In this document: positions 45,735 through 55,888 of the stretch, one piece after another | How the letters are laid out: each line of letters starts with the position of its first letter | Position numbering within the stretch: the stretch's first letter is position 1 | Origin: Actinomycetota bacterium | GTDB taxonomy: Bacteria; Actinomycetota; Acidimicrobiia; Acidimicrobiales; Iamiaceae | NCBI GenBank assembly: GCA_016185275.1 | Contig: JACPNX010000018.1 | Span: forward strand, 1 to 64,000 | DNA length: 64,000 nucleotides | Reading direction: 5' to 3' | Notes under the pieces: generated by a model | The model's input: only the letters and a program-made list of their open reading frames with translations | Told to the model about the DNA's origin: nothing | Database searches by the model: none | Program-made: the position numbers and the translations under genes

Positions 45735-47465
45735 ATGGCTCTGAACGGATCACTCGACGACTACTCGCCGGCCGGTGCCCTCCGGGTGCTGTCCTCCACC
45801 GGCCGCACGGGCGCAGTCCGGTTCACCGGCGACGCCGGTTGCACGGTGTACCTGCACCGGGGCCAGCTGTACTTCGCCCGCGACGAGCACACCGACGACG
45901 CCCTCGTGTCGGCCCTGGTGCGGCCGGGTCGCATCACCACCGAGGCGTGGACGGACGCAGTGGAGGAGGCCGGGCAGCTGCCCCAGATCGGCGAGCTGCT
46001 CGTGGCCCGTGACGCCATCGACCCCGACCTGCTCGCCTCGGTCACCCTGTCGGTGGTCTACGACCCGCTGATCCGGCTCTTCCGCGAGGGTGACGGCACG
46101 TTCGACTTCGAGCCCGACGTGGTCCACTGGATCGGGCCGTTCCGCACCTTCAACGTGGATGCGGTCCTCAACGAGGTGCGGCGCCGCGTCAGAGACGTCG
46201 ACGAGATGGCCACGCTGGTCCCTTCCCTCGACTGCGTGGTCCGCGCCGTGCCGAGCCTGCCCGGCAAGGCGGGCCAGGTCACGCTCCTCCGGGAGGACTG
46301 GGAGCTGGTCGTCGGCATCGAGGGCGGCTCGCCGATCACGACGCTGGCCGACCGGCTCGGCCGTGGCCGCTACTCGACCGCCCGCGTCGTCCACCGGCTG
46401 GCGCAGGCCGGCCTGGTGGACGTCGAACCCATGGACGTGGCCTCGATCCGCGCCGCGGCGGACGGCACCGTCACGCAGCGCGACGCGACCGCCAACCTCG
46501 CCGCCGACGCCGCTCCCGGCTCGCACCCGGACGACGACGGATCCGTCCTGGCGACCACCGAGGTCCCCGGCACGGACGCCGTCGACGATGCCGCGGTCGA
46601 CGTGGCGCCGGTCGGCACGCCGGCCGGGCAACCCGAGTTCGACCCCTGGACCGCGCTGCGCGACGAGCTTGCCGCGGAAGCGGCCGAGGCGGCCCACGAG
46701 GCCGACGACACGTGGGCCGCCCTTCGCGACCTCGACGCAACCGGCGGGGGCACGCTCGCCGAGGACGACGCCTGGGCCTCGCTCGACCTCCAGCCGACCG
46801 AAGGTGCCCACGACGGCCTCCAGGTCATCGACGAGCCGACGATCGTCCCCGACGATCCCGACGCGGTCGTCGACATCGCCGCCCACGGCGACCAGCCGGG
46901 CGGCGATGAGACCGGCGACGCCGACGTGCTCGCCAGCCTGAGGTGGGACGACGACGCGAGCCCCGAGGGCGGCGACGGCGAGCCCGCCGGCGACCCGTGG
47001 GCCGCGCTGAACGACGGCGCCGGCAGCGCCTCGCCCACCGGCGGCGACCCGTGGCTGACCGGCTGGGGCGAGTCCAGCGTGATGGCCGACGGCTCGAACG
47101 GTGGCGACGGCGGCGAGGTCGCCTTCAGCCTCCCCCGGCGCCACGGTGACCACGGCGACGGCTGGTCCAACGGTGACGACGGCGGGCTCGGGTCGCTGTC
47201 GTCCATCTCGGGCTTCCGCTCGGCCGTGTCGTCGAGCGGCTCCTCGACCAGCCTGCTGCCCTCGGCGGACGACGACGACAAGGCCGCCAACGCGGCGTGG
47301 CTCGAGTCGCTCTACGACCAGTTCATGCGCGACGACGAGGTCGACCTCGGCAAGAAGTCGAAGAAGAAGGAGGCCCTCGAGGTCGCCTTCCATGCCCCGG
47401 AGGTCGACGCCGACCAGAAGGTCGGCACGCTGCGCAAGCTGTTCAACGCACTCAAGGGCGTCTGA
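45735..47465 (+). CDS. DUF4388 (PATAN-type) protein with repeated WAxL motifs
   Basis: This 576-residue protein begins with a DUF4388 domain (LNGSLDDYSPAGALRVLSST, then GAVRFTGDAGCTVYLHRGQL and YFARDEHTDDAL), a fold linked in other phyla to chemotaxis-like signalling, gliding and pili. A second helical region (residues of about 70-240) ends in a winged-helix-like segment (ITTLADRLGRGRYSTARVVH). A long acidic, disordered stretch carries short repeats PWTALRDE, TWAALRDL, AWASLDLQ, PWAALNDG and PWLTGWG (Trp305, 327, 347, 422, 440). A conserved tail, NAAWLESLYDQFMRDDE, is followed by KKSKKKEALEVAF. The sigma-28-like promoter upstream fits a motility or surface role. GTG 45726 is an alternative start. 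Confidence 0.75.
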   Translation: MALNGSLDDYSPAGALRVLSSTGRTGAVRFTGDAGCTVYLHRGQLYFARDEHTDDALVSALVRPGRITTEAWTDAVEEAGQLPQIGELLVARDAIDPDLLASVTLSVVYDPLIRLFREGDGTFDFEPDVVHWIGPFRTFNVDAVLNEVRRRVRDVDEMATLVPSLDCVVRAVPSLPGKAGQVTLLREDWELVVGIEGGSPITTLADRLGRGRYSTARVVHRLAQAGLVDVEPMDVASIRAAADGTVTQRDATANLAADAAPGSHPDDDGSVLATTEVPGTDAVDDAAVDVAPVGTPAGQPEFDPWTALRDELAAEAAEAAHEADDTWAALRDLDATGGGTLAEDDAWASLDLQPTEGAHDGLQVIDEPTIVPDDPDAVVDIAAHGDQPGGDETGDADVLASLRWDDDASPEGGDGEPAGDPWAALNDGAGSASPTGGDPWLTGWGESSVMADGSNGGDGGEVAFSLPRRHGDHGDGWSNGDDGGLGSLSSISGFRSAVSSSGSSTSLLPSADDDDKAANAAWLESLYDQFMRDDEVDLGKKSKKKEALEVAFHAPEVDADQKVGTLRKLFNALKGV

Positions 47466-47560
47466 CCCCACCCCTGCCGCTCGACGGCCCCTCGACGGCG
47501 GCCGCCGCCACTTGCACGCCCGGCGGGATCACCAGCCGAGGGGACGCCCCTGAGGGTCCG

Positions 47561-48622
47561 CTACGCCCCGACCGACAAGCGGATCCCGACCACCTGGTCG
47601 TGCAGGCGATCGGCGACCTCGCGGGCCAACCCGAGCACCCGCTCCGCTTGGGCCTCGCTGTGGGACGCCAACCCGCAGGCGGGCGTGACGACCGCCTGGC
47701 GCCGGAGCAGCCACGGGTCGCAGCCGGACTGGACCAGACCGCACCATCGGCTCGACAGGACCCGCCACAGCCGCGACGCGCTCTCGCCCAGCGGCCGGTC
47801 GGTCGGCACCGCGCCCCAGGCGATCCAGCCGCCGCGCTCGACGAAGGCGGTGAGCGCCCCCTCGGCGGCGTCGACGGGCACGTCGACGGGGAGCGACAGG
47901 AGCTTGGGACCGGCCTGGATGACGAGCCGCCAGTCGGTCGGGCCGCAGCAGTGCACGCCGGTCATGGCGTAGGGCTCGAAGGCGGCGAGGCCGCTCGACA
48001 TGAGGTCGATGACGTCCTCGGCGCCGAGCGGGCCCAGGCCCGACCGGCCGGGGGTGGCCGCCACCAGGCCGGGCTCGTCGAGGACGGCCACCAGTGCCGC
48101 GTCGGGCGCGGCCGCGCGCACTGCCGCGACCATCTGGCCGGCGCGGGCACGCACCGCGCCCGCGGCGGTCCGGAAGGCCACGCCGTCCGGTGCGCCCTGC
48201 GCCCGCAACGCCAACCCGAGCGTCACGGGCCCCGCGATCTGGACCTTGATCGGGCCCGTCCGGCCCGCGACCGCGGCCAGGAACGAACGCAGCGTCGCGA
48301 AGGGCGGCCCTTCGAGTGCGGGATCGCCGAGGGGCGCCTCGGGATCGAGAGCGGCGGGATTCACCTCGAGCCGGCCGTCGGCGGCCACGCTCACGCCCTC
48401 GATGCCCCAGGCCGCCTGGGCCAGCATCCCCTCGCGGGGATCGGCGACGGGCAGGGTCGGCACCGCGGGCAGGTCCGGTGTGGCGGACAAGGCGAACGCG
48501 ACGGCCGCGTCACGGTCGCGGTGGGGAAGGCTGCCGATGCCCGTCCACGTCCCCGGGGCGAGCGGATGCTCGGACGACACACCCCCGATCATCCGGTCCG
48601 CCCCGGTGCTCCGGTTGCTCAT
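47561..48622 (-). CDS. MetE C-terminal-like/UROD-MetE superfamily protein
   Basis: This 353-residue protein resembles the C-terminal catalytic barrel of cobalamin-independent methionine synthase but lacks the N-terminal half. GTWTGIGSLPHRDRDAAV opens the domain; VQIAGPVTLGLAL and GVHCCGPTDW correspond to substrate and zinc-site strands, and TPACGLASHSEAQAERVL to the last zinc Cys region. The homolog I recall in mycobacteria lies beside ligA. The physiological reaction is not established; a methyltransferase role is inferred. ATG 48622 has AGGGGG about 8 nt upstream. Confidence 0.78.
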   Translation of the reverse strand: MSNRSTGADRMIGGVSSEHPLAPGTWTGIGSLPHRDRDAAVAFALSATPDLPAVPTLPVADPREGMLAQAAWGIEGVSVAADGRLEVNPAALDPEAPLGDPALEGPPFATLRSFLAAVAGRTGPIKVQIAGPVTLGLALRAQGAPDGVAFRTAAGAVRARAGQMVAAVRAAAPDAALVAVLDEPGLVAATPGRSGLGPLGAEDVIDLMSSGLAAFEPYAMTGVHCCGPTDWRLVIQAGPKLLSLPVDVPVDAAEGALTAFVERGGWIAWGAVPTDRPLGESASRLWRVLSSRWCGLVQSGCDPWLLRRQAVVTPACGLASHSEAQAERVLGLAREVADRLHDQVVGIRLSVGA

Positions 48623-48697
48623 GCGACTGTCCCCCTGGTGCGGTCCGGTGGGACCGGGCCTCAGAATGGTCATCGTCACACCGCTTGGGCAAATCTC

Positions 48698-49690
48698 GTG
48701 GCCGTGGCCGAACCCGCCGAGCGCCGCTCGCGCGCCCCCTGGGTGGTGCGCATCGTGTGGCTGGTGCTGCCCGTCGCGCTCGGCCCGGCGCTCGGCGCCG
48801 CGCTCGACCCGCGCAGCGCCCCGGTTCGCACCGTGGGGTCGGTGGTGGCGTGGGCAGCGTGGGCGGTGGCCCTCGTGGCCGCGCTGGTCCCGCGCAGCAC
48901 GAGCCTCACCGTGGCGCGGCTCGTGGCCCCGGCGGCCGCCCTCGCCGCGCTGTGGGCCGGTGTCCAGGACGGGCCCTCGGGGCGCGCCGCGGCCGCCGGG
49001 CTGGCGTGGTCCGTCGCGGCCGCCGCCGCCGTCCTCGCCCCCGCCACCGCCGACGCGTTCGTCGACGGATCGTCCTACGGGCCCGAGCGCCGCTTCTGCC
49101 TGCGCGTCCCCGGGCGGCTCCTCCTGGCGGTGCCGGTCGTGTGGGCCGCCACCGTGGCGGGTGCGCTGGCCGGACCGCTCCTGCTCGCCGCCCGGCAATG
49201 GGCGGTCGGTGGCGTGGCGCTGGTCGCCGGCGGCGCGCTCGCCGCCATCGGTGCCCGCGCCCTGCACGGCCTGAGCCGGCGCTGGGTCGTGTTCGTCCCG
49301 GCGGGGATGGTGCTGCACGACCCGTTCGGGCTGGCCGAGAACCTGCTCCTCCCGCGGCGCATGATCACCGCCCTCGGACCCGCACCGGCCGGCACGGCGG
49401 CGCTCGACCTCACCCAGGGCGCACCCGGCCTCGAGCTCGAGGTCGACCTCGTGGAGCCCATCGCCGTCACGACGGTGACCGGGCGCCGTGACGCGGCCAC
49501 GACCCAGGCCGCGGCGCTGCTGTTCGCACCGGCGCGCCCCGGTGCGCTGCTGGCCGAGGCGGCCGGGCGCCGTCTGCCCGTCGGCGCGGTGCGGGCCGAG
49601 CCGGATCAGGCCGGCGACGCGCCGCTCGGGGCAGGTGGCGGTGGAGCCGCCGAGGCCACGCCCCCGCCGGCCACCTCGTCGCCCTCGTAG
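48698..49690 (+). CDS. Conserved actinobacterial membrane protein
   Basis: This protein of about 330 residues has six hydrophobic helices in the first 190 (IVWLVLPVALGPALGAAL, VGSVVAWAAWAVALVAALV, LLLAVPVVWAATVAGALAG and others). A soluble domain follows (RRWVVFVPAGMVLHDPFGLA, then TVTGRRDAATTQAAALLFAP) that resembles PH-like or DUF-type folds in uncharacterised actinobacterial proteins. Its function is unknown. GTG 48698 is used; GTG 48704 is equally possible. The 3' end overlaps the convergent mnmA by 85 bp. Confidence 0.65.
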   Translation: MAVAEPAERRSRAPWVVRIVWLVLPVALGPALGAALDPRSAPVRTVGSVVAWAAWAVALVAALVPRSTSLTVARLVAPAAALAALWAGVQDGPSGRAAAAGLAWSVAAAAAVLAPATADAFVDGSSYGPERRFCLRVPGRLLLAVPVVWAATVAGALAGPLLLAARQWAVGGVALVAGGALAAIGARALHGLSRRWVVFVPAGMVLHDPFGLAENLLLPRRMITALGPAPAGTAALDLTQGAPGLELEVDLVEPIAVTTVTGRRDAATTQAAALLFAPARPGALLAEAAGRRLPVGAVRAEPDQAGDAPLGAGGGGAAEATPPPATSSPS

Positions 49691-50706
49691 ACCACGACGG
49701 CCTGGCCGGGGGCGACACGCCGCTCCGGCTGGCGCCAGCGGACGAGCGCACGGGCCGCACCGGCGGGCGCCGGTGCGTCGACCTCGACCCAGCCCGGCCG
49801 GGGAGCGCCGTGCGCGCTGCACTGCACCTGCACCGGGCCCGACGGCGGGCGGCCCGCGGCCCACGTGACGCCCTCCAGCGGCTGCACCGGCACCGTCATG
49901 TCCGCCTCGGCACCGACCAGCACGGTCGCCTGCGGCACGTCCACGGCGATGGCGAACCGGCGGGTGCCGTCGCCGCCCGCGCCGAGGCCCCGCCGCTGCC
50001 CGACCGTGACGAGCTCGACGGCCGGGACGCCGCCCACCACGTGGCCGTCGAGGTCCACGAGGCGGCCGGGGGTCAGCGCGGCGCGGCGCTCGACGAAGCG
50101 GCGCCGGCCCTCCGTCGAGCGGATGAAGCACAGGTCCTGGCTGTCGGGCTTGGCTGCGGTGCGCAACCCCCGCCGCTGCGCCTCGTCGCGCACGGCGTCC
50201 TTGGTTCGATCACCGATCGGGAACCGGCAGCGCGCGAGTGCAGCCTGGTCGAGCATGTGCAGGACGTAGGACTGGTCCTTGGCGCGGTCGGCTCCTCTGG
50301 CCACCCGGCGGGTGCCATCGGCCCGGCGCACCACCCGGGCGTGGTGACCGGTGGCCACGGCGTCGAAGCCGAGGACGCGGGCACGCTCGAGCAGCCGGTC
50401 GAACTTCAGGTGCCGGTTGCACTCGATGCACGGGTTCGGGGTGCGGCCGGCGAGGTGGTCGGCCACGTACGGCTCCACGACTCGGGCCGAGAAGTCGATC
50501 TCGAAGTTGAACACGTGGTGCTCGACGCCGAGCCTGTCCGCCACGCGCCGGGCGTCGTCGACGTCGGAGACCGAGCAGCAGCCGGAGTCGGACTCACCGC
50601 CCCACAGCTTGAGCGTCACGCCGACGACGTCGTGCCCCTCGTCGAGCAGCAGCGCGGCGGCCACCGAGGAGTCGACACCGCCGGACATGGCGACGAGGAC
50701 GCGCAC
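49606..50706 (-). CDS. mnmA: tRNA-specific 2-thiouridylase
   Basis: MnmA thiolates U34 of Lys, Glu and Gln tRNAs with sulfur relayed from a cysteine desulfurase. It has 366 residues. The PP-loop SGGVDSSVAA is at the N-terminus. Catalytic cysteines are C96 (NPCIECNRHLKF) and C193 (SQDLCFI). GHHARV and KDQSYVLHML are standard. The GTG start lies 2 nt after the iscS stop, so sulfur donor and acceptor are co-expressed. The last 20 or so residues (VASAAPPPPAPSGASPA) extend past the usual GDEV.GGG ending and overlap the convergent gene. Confidence 0.96.
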   Translation of the reverse strand: MRVLVAMSGGVDSSVAAALLLDEGHDVVGVTLKLWGGESDSGCCSVSDVDDARRVADRLGVEHHVFNFEIDFSARVVEPYVADHLAGRTPNPCIECNRHLKFDRLLERARVLGFDAVATGHHARVVRRADGTRRVARGADRAKDQSYVLHMLDQAALARCRFPIGDRTKDAVRDEAQRRGLRTAAKPDSQDLCFIRSTEGRRRFVERRAALTPGRLVDLDGHVVGGVPAVELVTVGQRRGLGAGGDGTRRFAIAVDVPQATVLVGAEADMTVPVQPLEGVTWAAGRPPSGPVQVQCSAHGAPRPGWVEVDAPAPAGAARALVRWRQPERRVAPGQAVVVYEGDEVAGGGVASAAPPPPAPSGASPA

Positions 50707-50708
50707 GC

Positions 50709-51878
50709 TCAGCTCCCGCCCGCGGGCACCGGCCGGAGGCGCGCCACGGCCGCCGGGACCACCTCGAGGGCCCGATCGACGTCCGCCCCGGTCGAGCACC
50801 ACCCGAGCGACAACCGCAGCGACCCGGCGGCCACCTCCCGGGGGACGCCCATCGCGGCGAGGACGTGCGACGGCTCGGCGGCCCCGCTCGCGCACGAGGA
50901 CGCGGCCGAAGCACACACGCCGTCCTGATCGAGCAGGAACAGCAGCTCCTCCGCGTCCACGCCGGGGAAGCAGACGTGGCACGCACCGGCCACCTTGTGG
51001 GCGCGATCCGGGGCGACGTCGGTGACGCCGGCCTCGATGGCCCCCGGCACGGCGGCGAGCAGCCCGTCGACGAGGCGGTCGCGCAGGACGCCGACACGGC
51101 TCGCCGTGCCGGCGCGGGCGGCGGTGCCGGCGGCGAGCGCGGCACCGAAGCCGACGATGCCGGCGACGTTGGAGGTGCCACTGCGCCGGTCGCGCTCCTG
51201 GCCGCCACCCAGCAGCAGCGGTGCGGGAGCCACCGGCGACGAATCGCGGACGATCAGCGCACCGACCCCCTTCGGCCCGCCGAGCTTGTGCGCGCTGAGC
51301 GACACGAGGTGGGCCGGCGCGGCGTGCTGCGCGAGGTCGAGCCACGCCGCGGCCTGCACTGCGTCGGTGTGCACGACGGCCTGCGGAGCGCGCGACCGCA
51401 CGGCATCCGCGACAGCGGCCACCGGTTGCACGACACCGGTCTCGTTGTTGGCGGCCATGACACTGACGATCGTCACCGACGGGTCGAGGGCGCCCGCCAG
51501 AGCGTCGAGGTCGACGATGCCACGCGCGTCGACACGCACCACCCGACCGCCGGCGCGCTCCACCGGGTGCAGCACGGCGTGGTGCTCGATGGCGCTGCAC
51601 ACCGCCACGCCCGGGCGGCGGGCCACGGTGCCGGCGACCGCCAGGTTGTCGGCCTCGGTGCCGCCCGAGGTGAACACGACCTCGCCGGGACGGCACCCGA
51701 CCGCCTCGGCCACCTGGTCCCGGGCGTCGTCGACCGCCCGCCGGGCTCGCCGCGCCAGCGCGTGCGAACCGGACGGGTTGCCGTGACCCTCGGGTCCGGT
51801 CAACCAGGGCAGCATCGCCTCGGTCGCCTCCGGTCGCATCGGTGTGGAGGCCGCGTGGTCGAGGTACGTCAGCGCCAT
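50709..51878 (-). CDS. iscS: Cysteine desulfurase (IscS/NifS family)
   Basis: This PLP enzyme removes sulfur from cysteine to form a persulfide for tRNA thiolation and Fe-S assembly. It has 389 residues. YLDHAASTP starts the fold, the PLP Lys is K198 in SLSAHKLGGPKG, and the active Cys329 is in ASSCASGAAEPSHVL, on a short loop as in NifS-like enzymes that act on MnmA. A TACGCT box (51887-51892, minus) is 8 nt before the ATG, suggesting a near-leaderless iscS-mnmA mRNA. Confidence 0.95.
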   Translation of the reverse strand: MALTYLDHAASTPMRPEATEAMLPWLTGPEGHGNPSGSHALARRARRAVDDARDQVAEAVGCRPGEVVFTSGGTEADNLAVAGTVARRPGVAVCSAIEHHAVLHPVERAGGRVVRVDARGIVDLDALAGALDPSVTIVSVMAANNETGVVQPVAAVADAVRSRAPQAVVHTDAVQAAAWLDLAQHAAPAHLVSLSAHKLGGPKGVGALIVRDSSPVAPAPLLLGGGQERDRRSGTSNVAGIVGFGAALAAGTAARAGTASRVGVLRDRLVDGLLAAVPGAIEAGVTDVAPDRAHKVAGACHVCFPGVDAEELLFLLDQDGVCASAASSCASGAAEPSHVLAAMGVPREVAAGSLRLSLGWCSTGADVDRALEVVPAAVARLRPVPAGGS

Positions 51879-51954
51879 CGGGGGTCAGCGTACGGGGAGC
51901 CCACGAGGCCGGCGCGATGGGCGGGCGGCGCCGGCGGCACAGCACACTTGGGCC

Positions 51955-52701
51955 ATGGAGGGATACGACGCGTCGACCTACGGCGAGCGCTTCGCCGACG
52001 TGTACGACGACTGGTACGCGGATCCCGCCGGCACGGAGGCGGCCGCGGCGCGGCTCGCCGTGCTGGCCGCGGGGCGACCCGTGCTGGAGCTCGGCGTCGG
52101 CACCGGCCGCCTCGCCGTTCCCCTGGCCCGTTCGGGCGCGACCGTCAGCGGCGTCGACGCCTCTCCCGCCATGCTCGAGCGCCTCACCGCCACGGCGCGC
52201 CGGGCCGGCGCCACGGTCACGACCCACCTCGGCGACATGGCCGGGCCGCTCCCCGCCGGTCCGTTCGGGCTCGTCTTCGTGGCCCGCAACACCTTCTTCA
52301 ACCTCACGTCCGACGAGGCCCAGGCTCGCTGCCTCGCCGAGGTGGCACGCGTGCTCGCGCCCGGCGGCGTGTTCGTGGTCGAGGCGTTCGTGCCCGAAGC
52401 GTCAGTCGAGCGGAGCTCCGCGGTGGAGGTGCGCGACATCACCGCCGACCGGGTCGTGCTGTTCGTCGATCGCCACGACCCGCGCACACAGGACGCCTGG
52501 AGCTCCTACGTCGAGATCACGCCGGCCGGGGTGCGGTTGCGGCCGACGCACATCCGCTACCGGACTCCGGCACAGCTCGACGCCATGGCCGCCGCCGCAG
52601 GACTCGCGCTGAGCGACCGCTGGGCGGACTGGGACGCCAGCCCGTTCGGCGACGACAGCACGAGCCACGTGAGCCTCTACCGCCGCGCCTCCGGGCGATG
52701 A
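51955..52701 (+). CDS. Class I SAM-dependent methyltransferase
   Basis: This 248-residue methyltransferase has motif I VLELGVGTGRLAVPLA, motif II VSGVDASPAML and a motif near VFVARNTFFNL. It opens with YGERFADVYDDWYAD, common in actinobacterial methyltransferases of unknown substrate. CACACT sits 6 nt before the ATG as a weak -10. Its stop overlaps the SRPBCC gene ATG (ATGA), and it diverges from iscS. Confidence 0.85.
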   Translation: MEGYDASTYGERFADVYDDWYADPAGTEAAAARLAVLAAGRPVLELGVGTGRLAVPLARSGATVSGVDASPAMLERLTATARRAGATVTTHLGDMAGPLPAGPFGLVFVARNTFFNLTSDEAQARCLAEVARVLAPGGVFVVEAFVPEASVERSSAVEVRDITADRVVLFVDRHDPRTQDAWSSYVEITPAGVRLRPTHIRYRTPAQLDAMAAAAGLALSDRWADWDASPFGDDSTSHVSLYRRASGR

Positions 52702-53144
52702 GCCGCATCCGGGTGTCGACCACCATCGACGCACCACCCGCTCGCGTCTGGCGGGAGGTCCGCCACATCGACCGCCACGTCGACTGGATGCAGGACGCGG
52801 TCGCCATCCGCTTCACCTCACGGCGCCGCTCGGGGGTCGGCGCCACGTTCGACTGCGAGACCCGCGTCGGCCCGATCCGGCTGACCGACCGCATGGAGGT
52901 GACCGCCTGGGACGACGGCCGCGTCATCGGTGTGCGCCACGTCGGGCTCGTCACCGGCGAAGGCCGGTTCACGCTGCGCCGGGCTCGGGGCGGCCGGACG
53001 CGCTTCACGTGGACCGAGCGCCTCGTGTTCCCCTGGTGGCTCGGCGGTCCCCTCGGCGCGCAGGCCGGAGGCCTCGTGCTGCGCCACATCTGGGCGCGCA
53101 ACCTGGCCCGGCTCAAGGCCGTGGTCGAGGACGCTCAGCCGTAG
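52698..53144 (+). CDS. SRPBCC (START-like) family protein
   Basis: This 148-residue protein has the polyketide-cyclase/START-type beginning IRVSTTIDAPPARVWREVRH and strands GVGATFDCETRVGPIRLTD and RTRFTWTERLVFPWWLG, consistent with a hydrophobic-ligand cavity. No enzymatic residues are evident. It is translationally coupled to the methyltransferase, and the last 10 bp overlap the convergent rhomboid gene. Confidence 0.8.
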   Translation: MSRIRVSTTIDAPPARVWREVRHIDRHVDWMQDAVAIRFTSRRRSGVGATFDCETRVGPIRLTDRMEVTAWDDGRVIGVRHVGLVTGEGRFTLRRARGGRTRFTWTERLVFPWWLGGPLGAQAGGLVLRHIWARNLARLKAVVEDAQP

Positions 53145-54136
53145 ATCACCATGGCGGCGGCCGCCGCGCCGAGGCCGATCAGCGCGCTCGCTCCCATGGC
53201 CAGCAGATCGCCCTGGCTCAACCCGCGGGCCGGCCGGGCCCGACCGCGGTCCAGCCGCGCCGGCAGCATCGTCAGCAGGTAGCCCGAGACGAAGTCGCCC
53301 GCCAGACCGCCGAGGTGACCGCCGATCGAGATGCCCGGCAGGCTCACCGTGATCACGAGGTTCAACAGCAGGACCCCGATCACCGGGCTCTGTCGGATCG
53401 GCACGCCCTGAACCCACTGGATCGCCAGGAAGGCGCCCATGAGCCCGAAGATGGCGCCCGACGCACCCGCGGTCAGCGCGTCGGGTCGCAGCAGCAGCGC
53501 ACCGAACGACCCCACGAGCATGGAGACGAAGTAGACCGTCACGAAGCGCGCCCGGCCGATGCCGCGCTCGAGCACGGTGCCCAGCACGTACAGCGCGTAC
53601 ATGTTGAGCGCGAGGTGGACCAGCCCGTACTGCAGGAAACCCGAGGTCACCAGCCGGTACCACTCGCCCTGGCCGATCCCGACGGGGTGGACCAGACCAT
53701 CCTCGAACCGGAAGCGGGCGATCAGGCCGCCGTCGGTGAGGAGGCGGTCGTTGCCGCCGAACAGTGCCTCGCCGACGCGGTCGAGCGACAGCAGCAGGCC
53801 GAGCACGAACACGGCCACGTTGATCCCGATCAGCACGTACGTGGCGATCGGACGCGGCCCGGCCTGGATGGCCGCCGTACCGGAGTACACCCGCTGGCGC
53901 CCGCGGTTCGCGCACTCCGGGCAGTGGAAGCCGACCGACGCCTGGTGCATGCACTGCGGGCAGATCGGCCGGTCGCAGCGCTGGCAGACCACGCCCGCCT
54001 GGCGGTCGGGATGCCGGTAGCACCCCGGCAGCTGCGGGGTCGGCGGCGGCGGCGGCGGTCCCGGCGGCTGCCAGCCGTACGGCGGTTGCGCGGGCGGCGA
54101 GGGCTGCCAGCCGGAGGGTGGGAGGGGCGCGGCCAT
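53135..54136 (-). CDS. Rhomboid-family intramembrane serine protease
   Basis: This 333-residue membrane protease has a Pro/Gly-rich N-terminus, a B-box-like zinc region (CYRHPDRQAGVVCQRCDRPI followed by CPQCM and CPEC) and about seven helices. The catalytic dyad is S226 in GASGAIFG and H274 in IGGHLGGL; the conserved HLALNMYALYVLG is also present. It cleaves transmembrane substrates, here unknown. TAGGGT (54148-54153, minus) is 11 nt before the ATG. Confidence 0.92.
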   Translation of the reverse strand: MAAPLPPSGWQPSPPAQPPYGWQPPGPPPPPPTPQLPGCYRHPDRQAGVVCQRCDRPICPQCMHQASVGFHCPECANRGRQRVYSGTAAIQAGPRPIATYVLIGINVAVFVLGLLLSLDRVGEALFGGNDRLLTDGGLIARFRFEDGLVHPVGIGQGEWYRLVTSGFLQYGLVHLALNMYALYVLGTVLERGIGRARFVTVYFVSMLVGSFGALLLRPDALTAGASGAIFGLMGAFLAIQWVQGVPIRQSPVIGVLLLNLVITVSLPGISIGGHLGGLAGDFVSGYLLTMLPARLDRGRARPARGLSQGDLLAMGASALIGLGAAAAAMVIYG

Positions 54137-54208
54137 GTCGGCCGAGCACCCTACCGACATACGGCTCCGATCCCCGCGCGATCGGCTGCTCCCGGAAGGG
54201 GAGCCCGC

Positions 54209-55879
<1,671 letters not shown>

Positions 55880-55888
55880 CCGCCGGTT

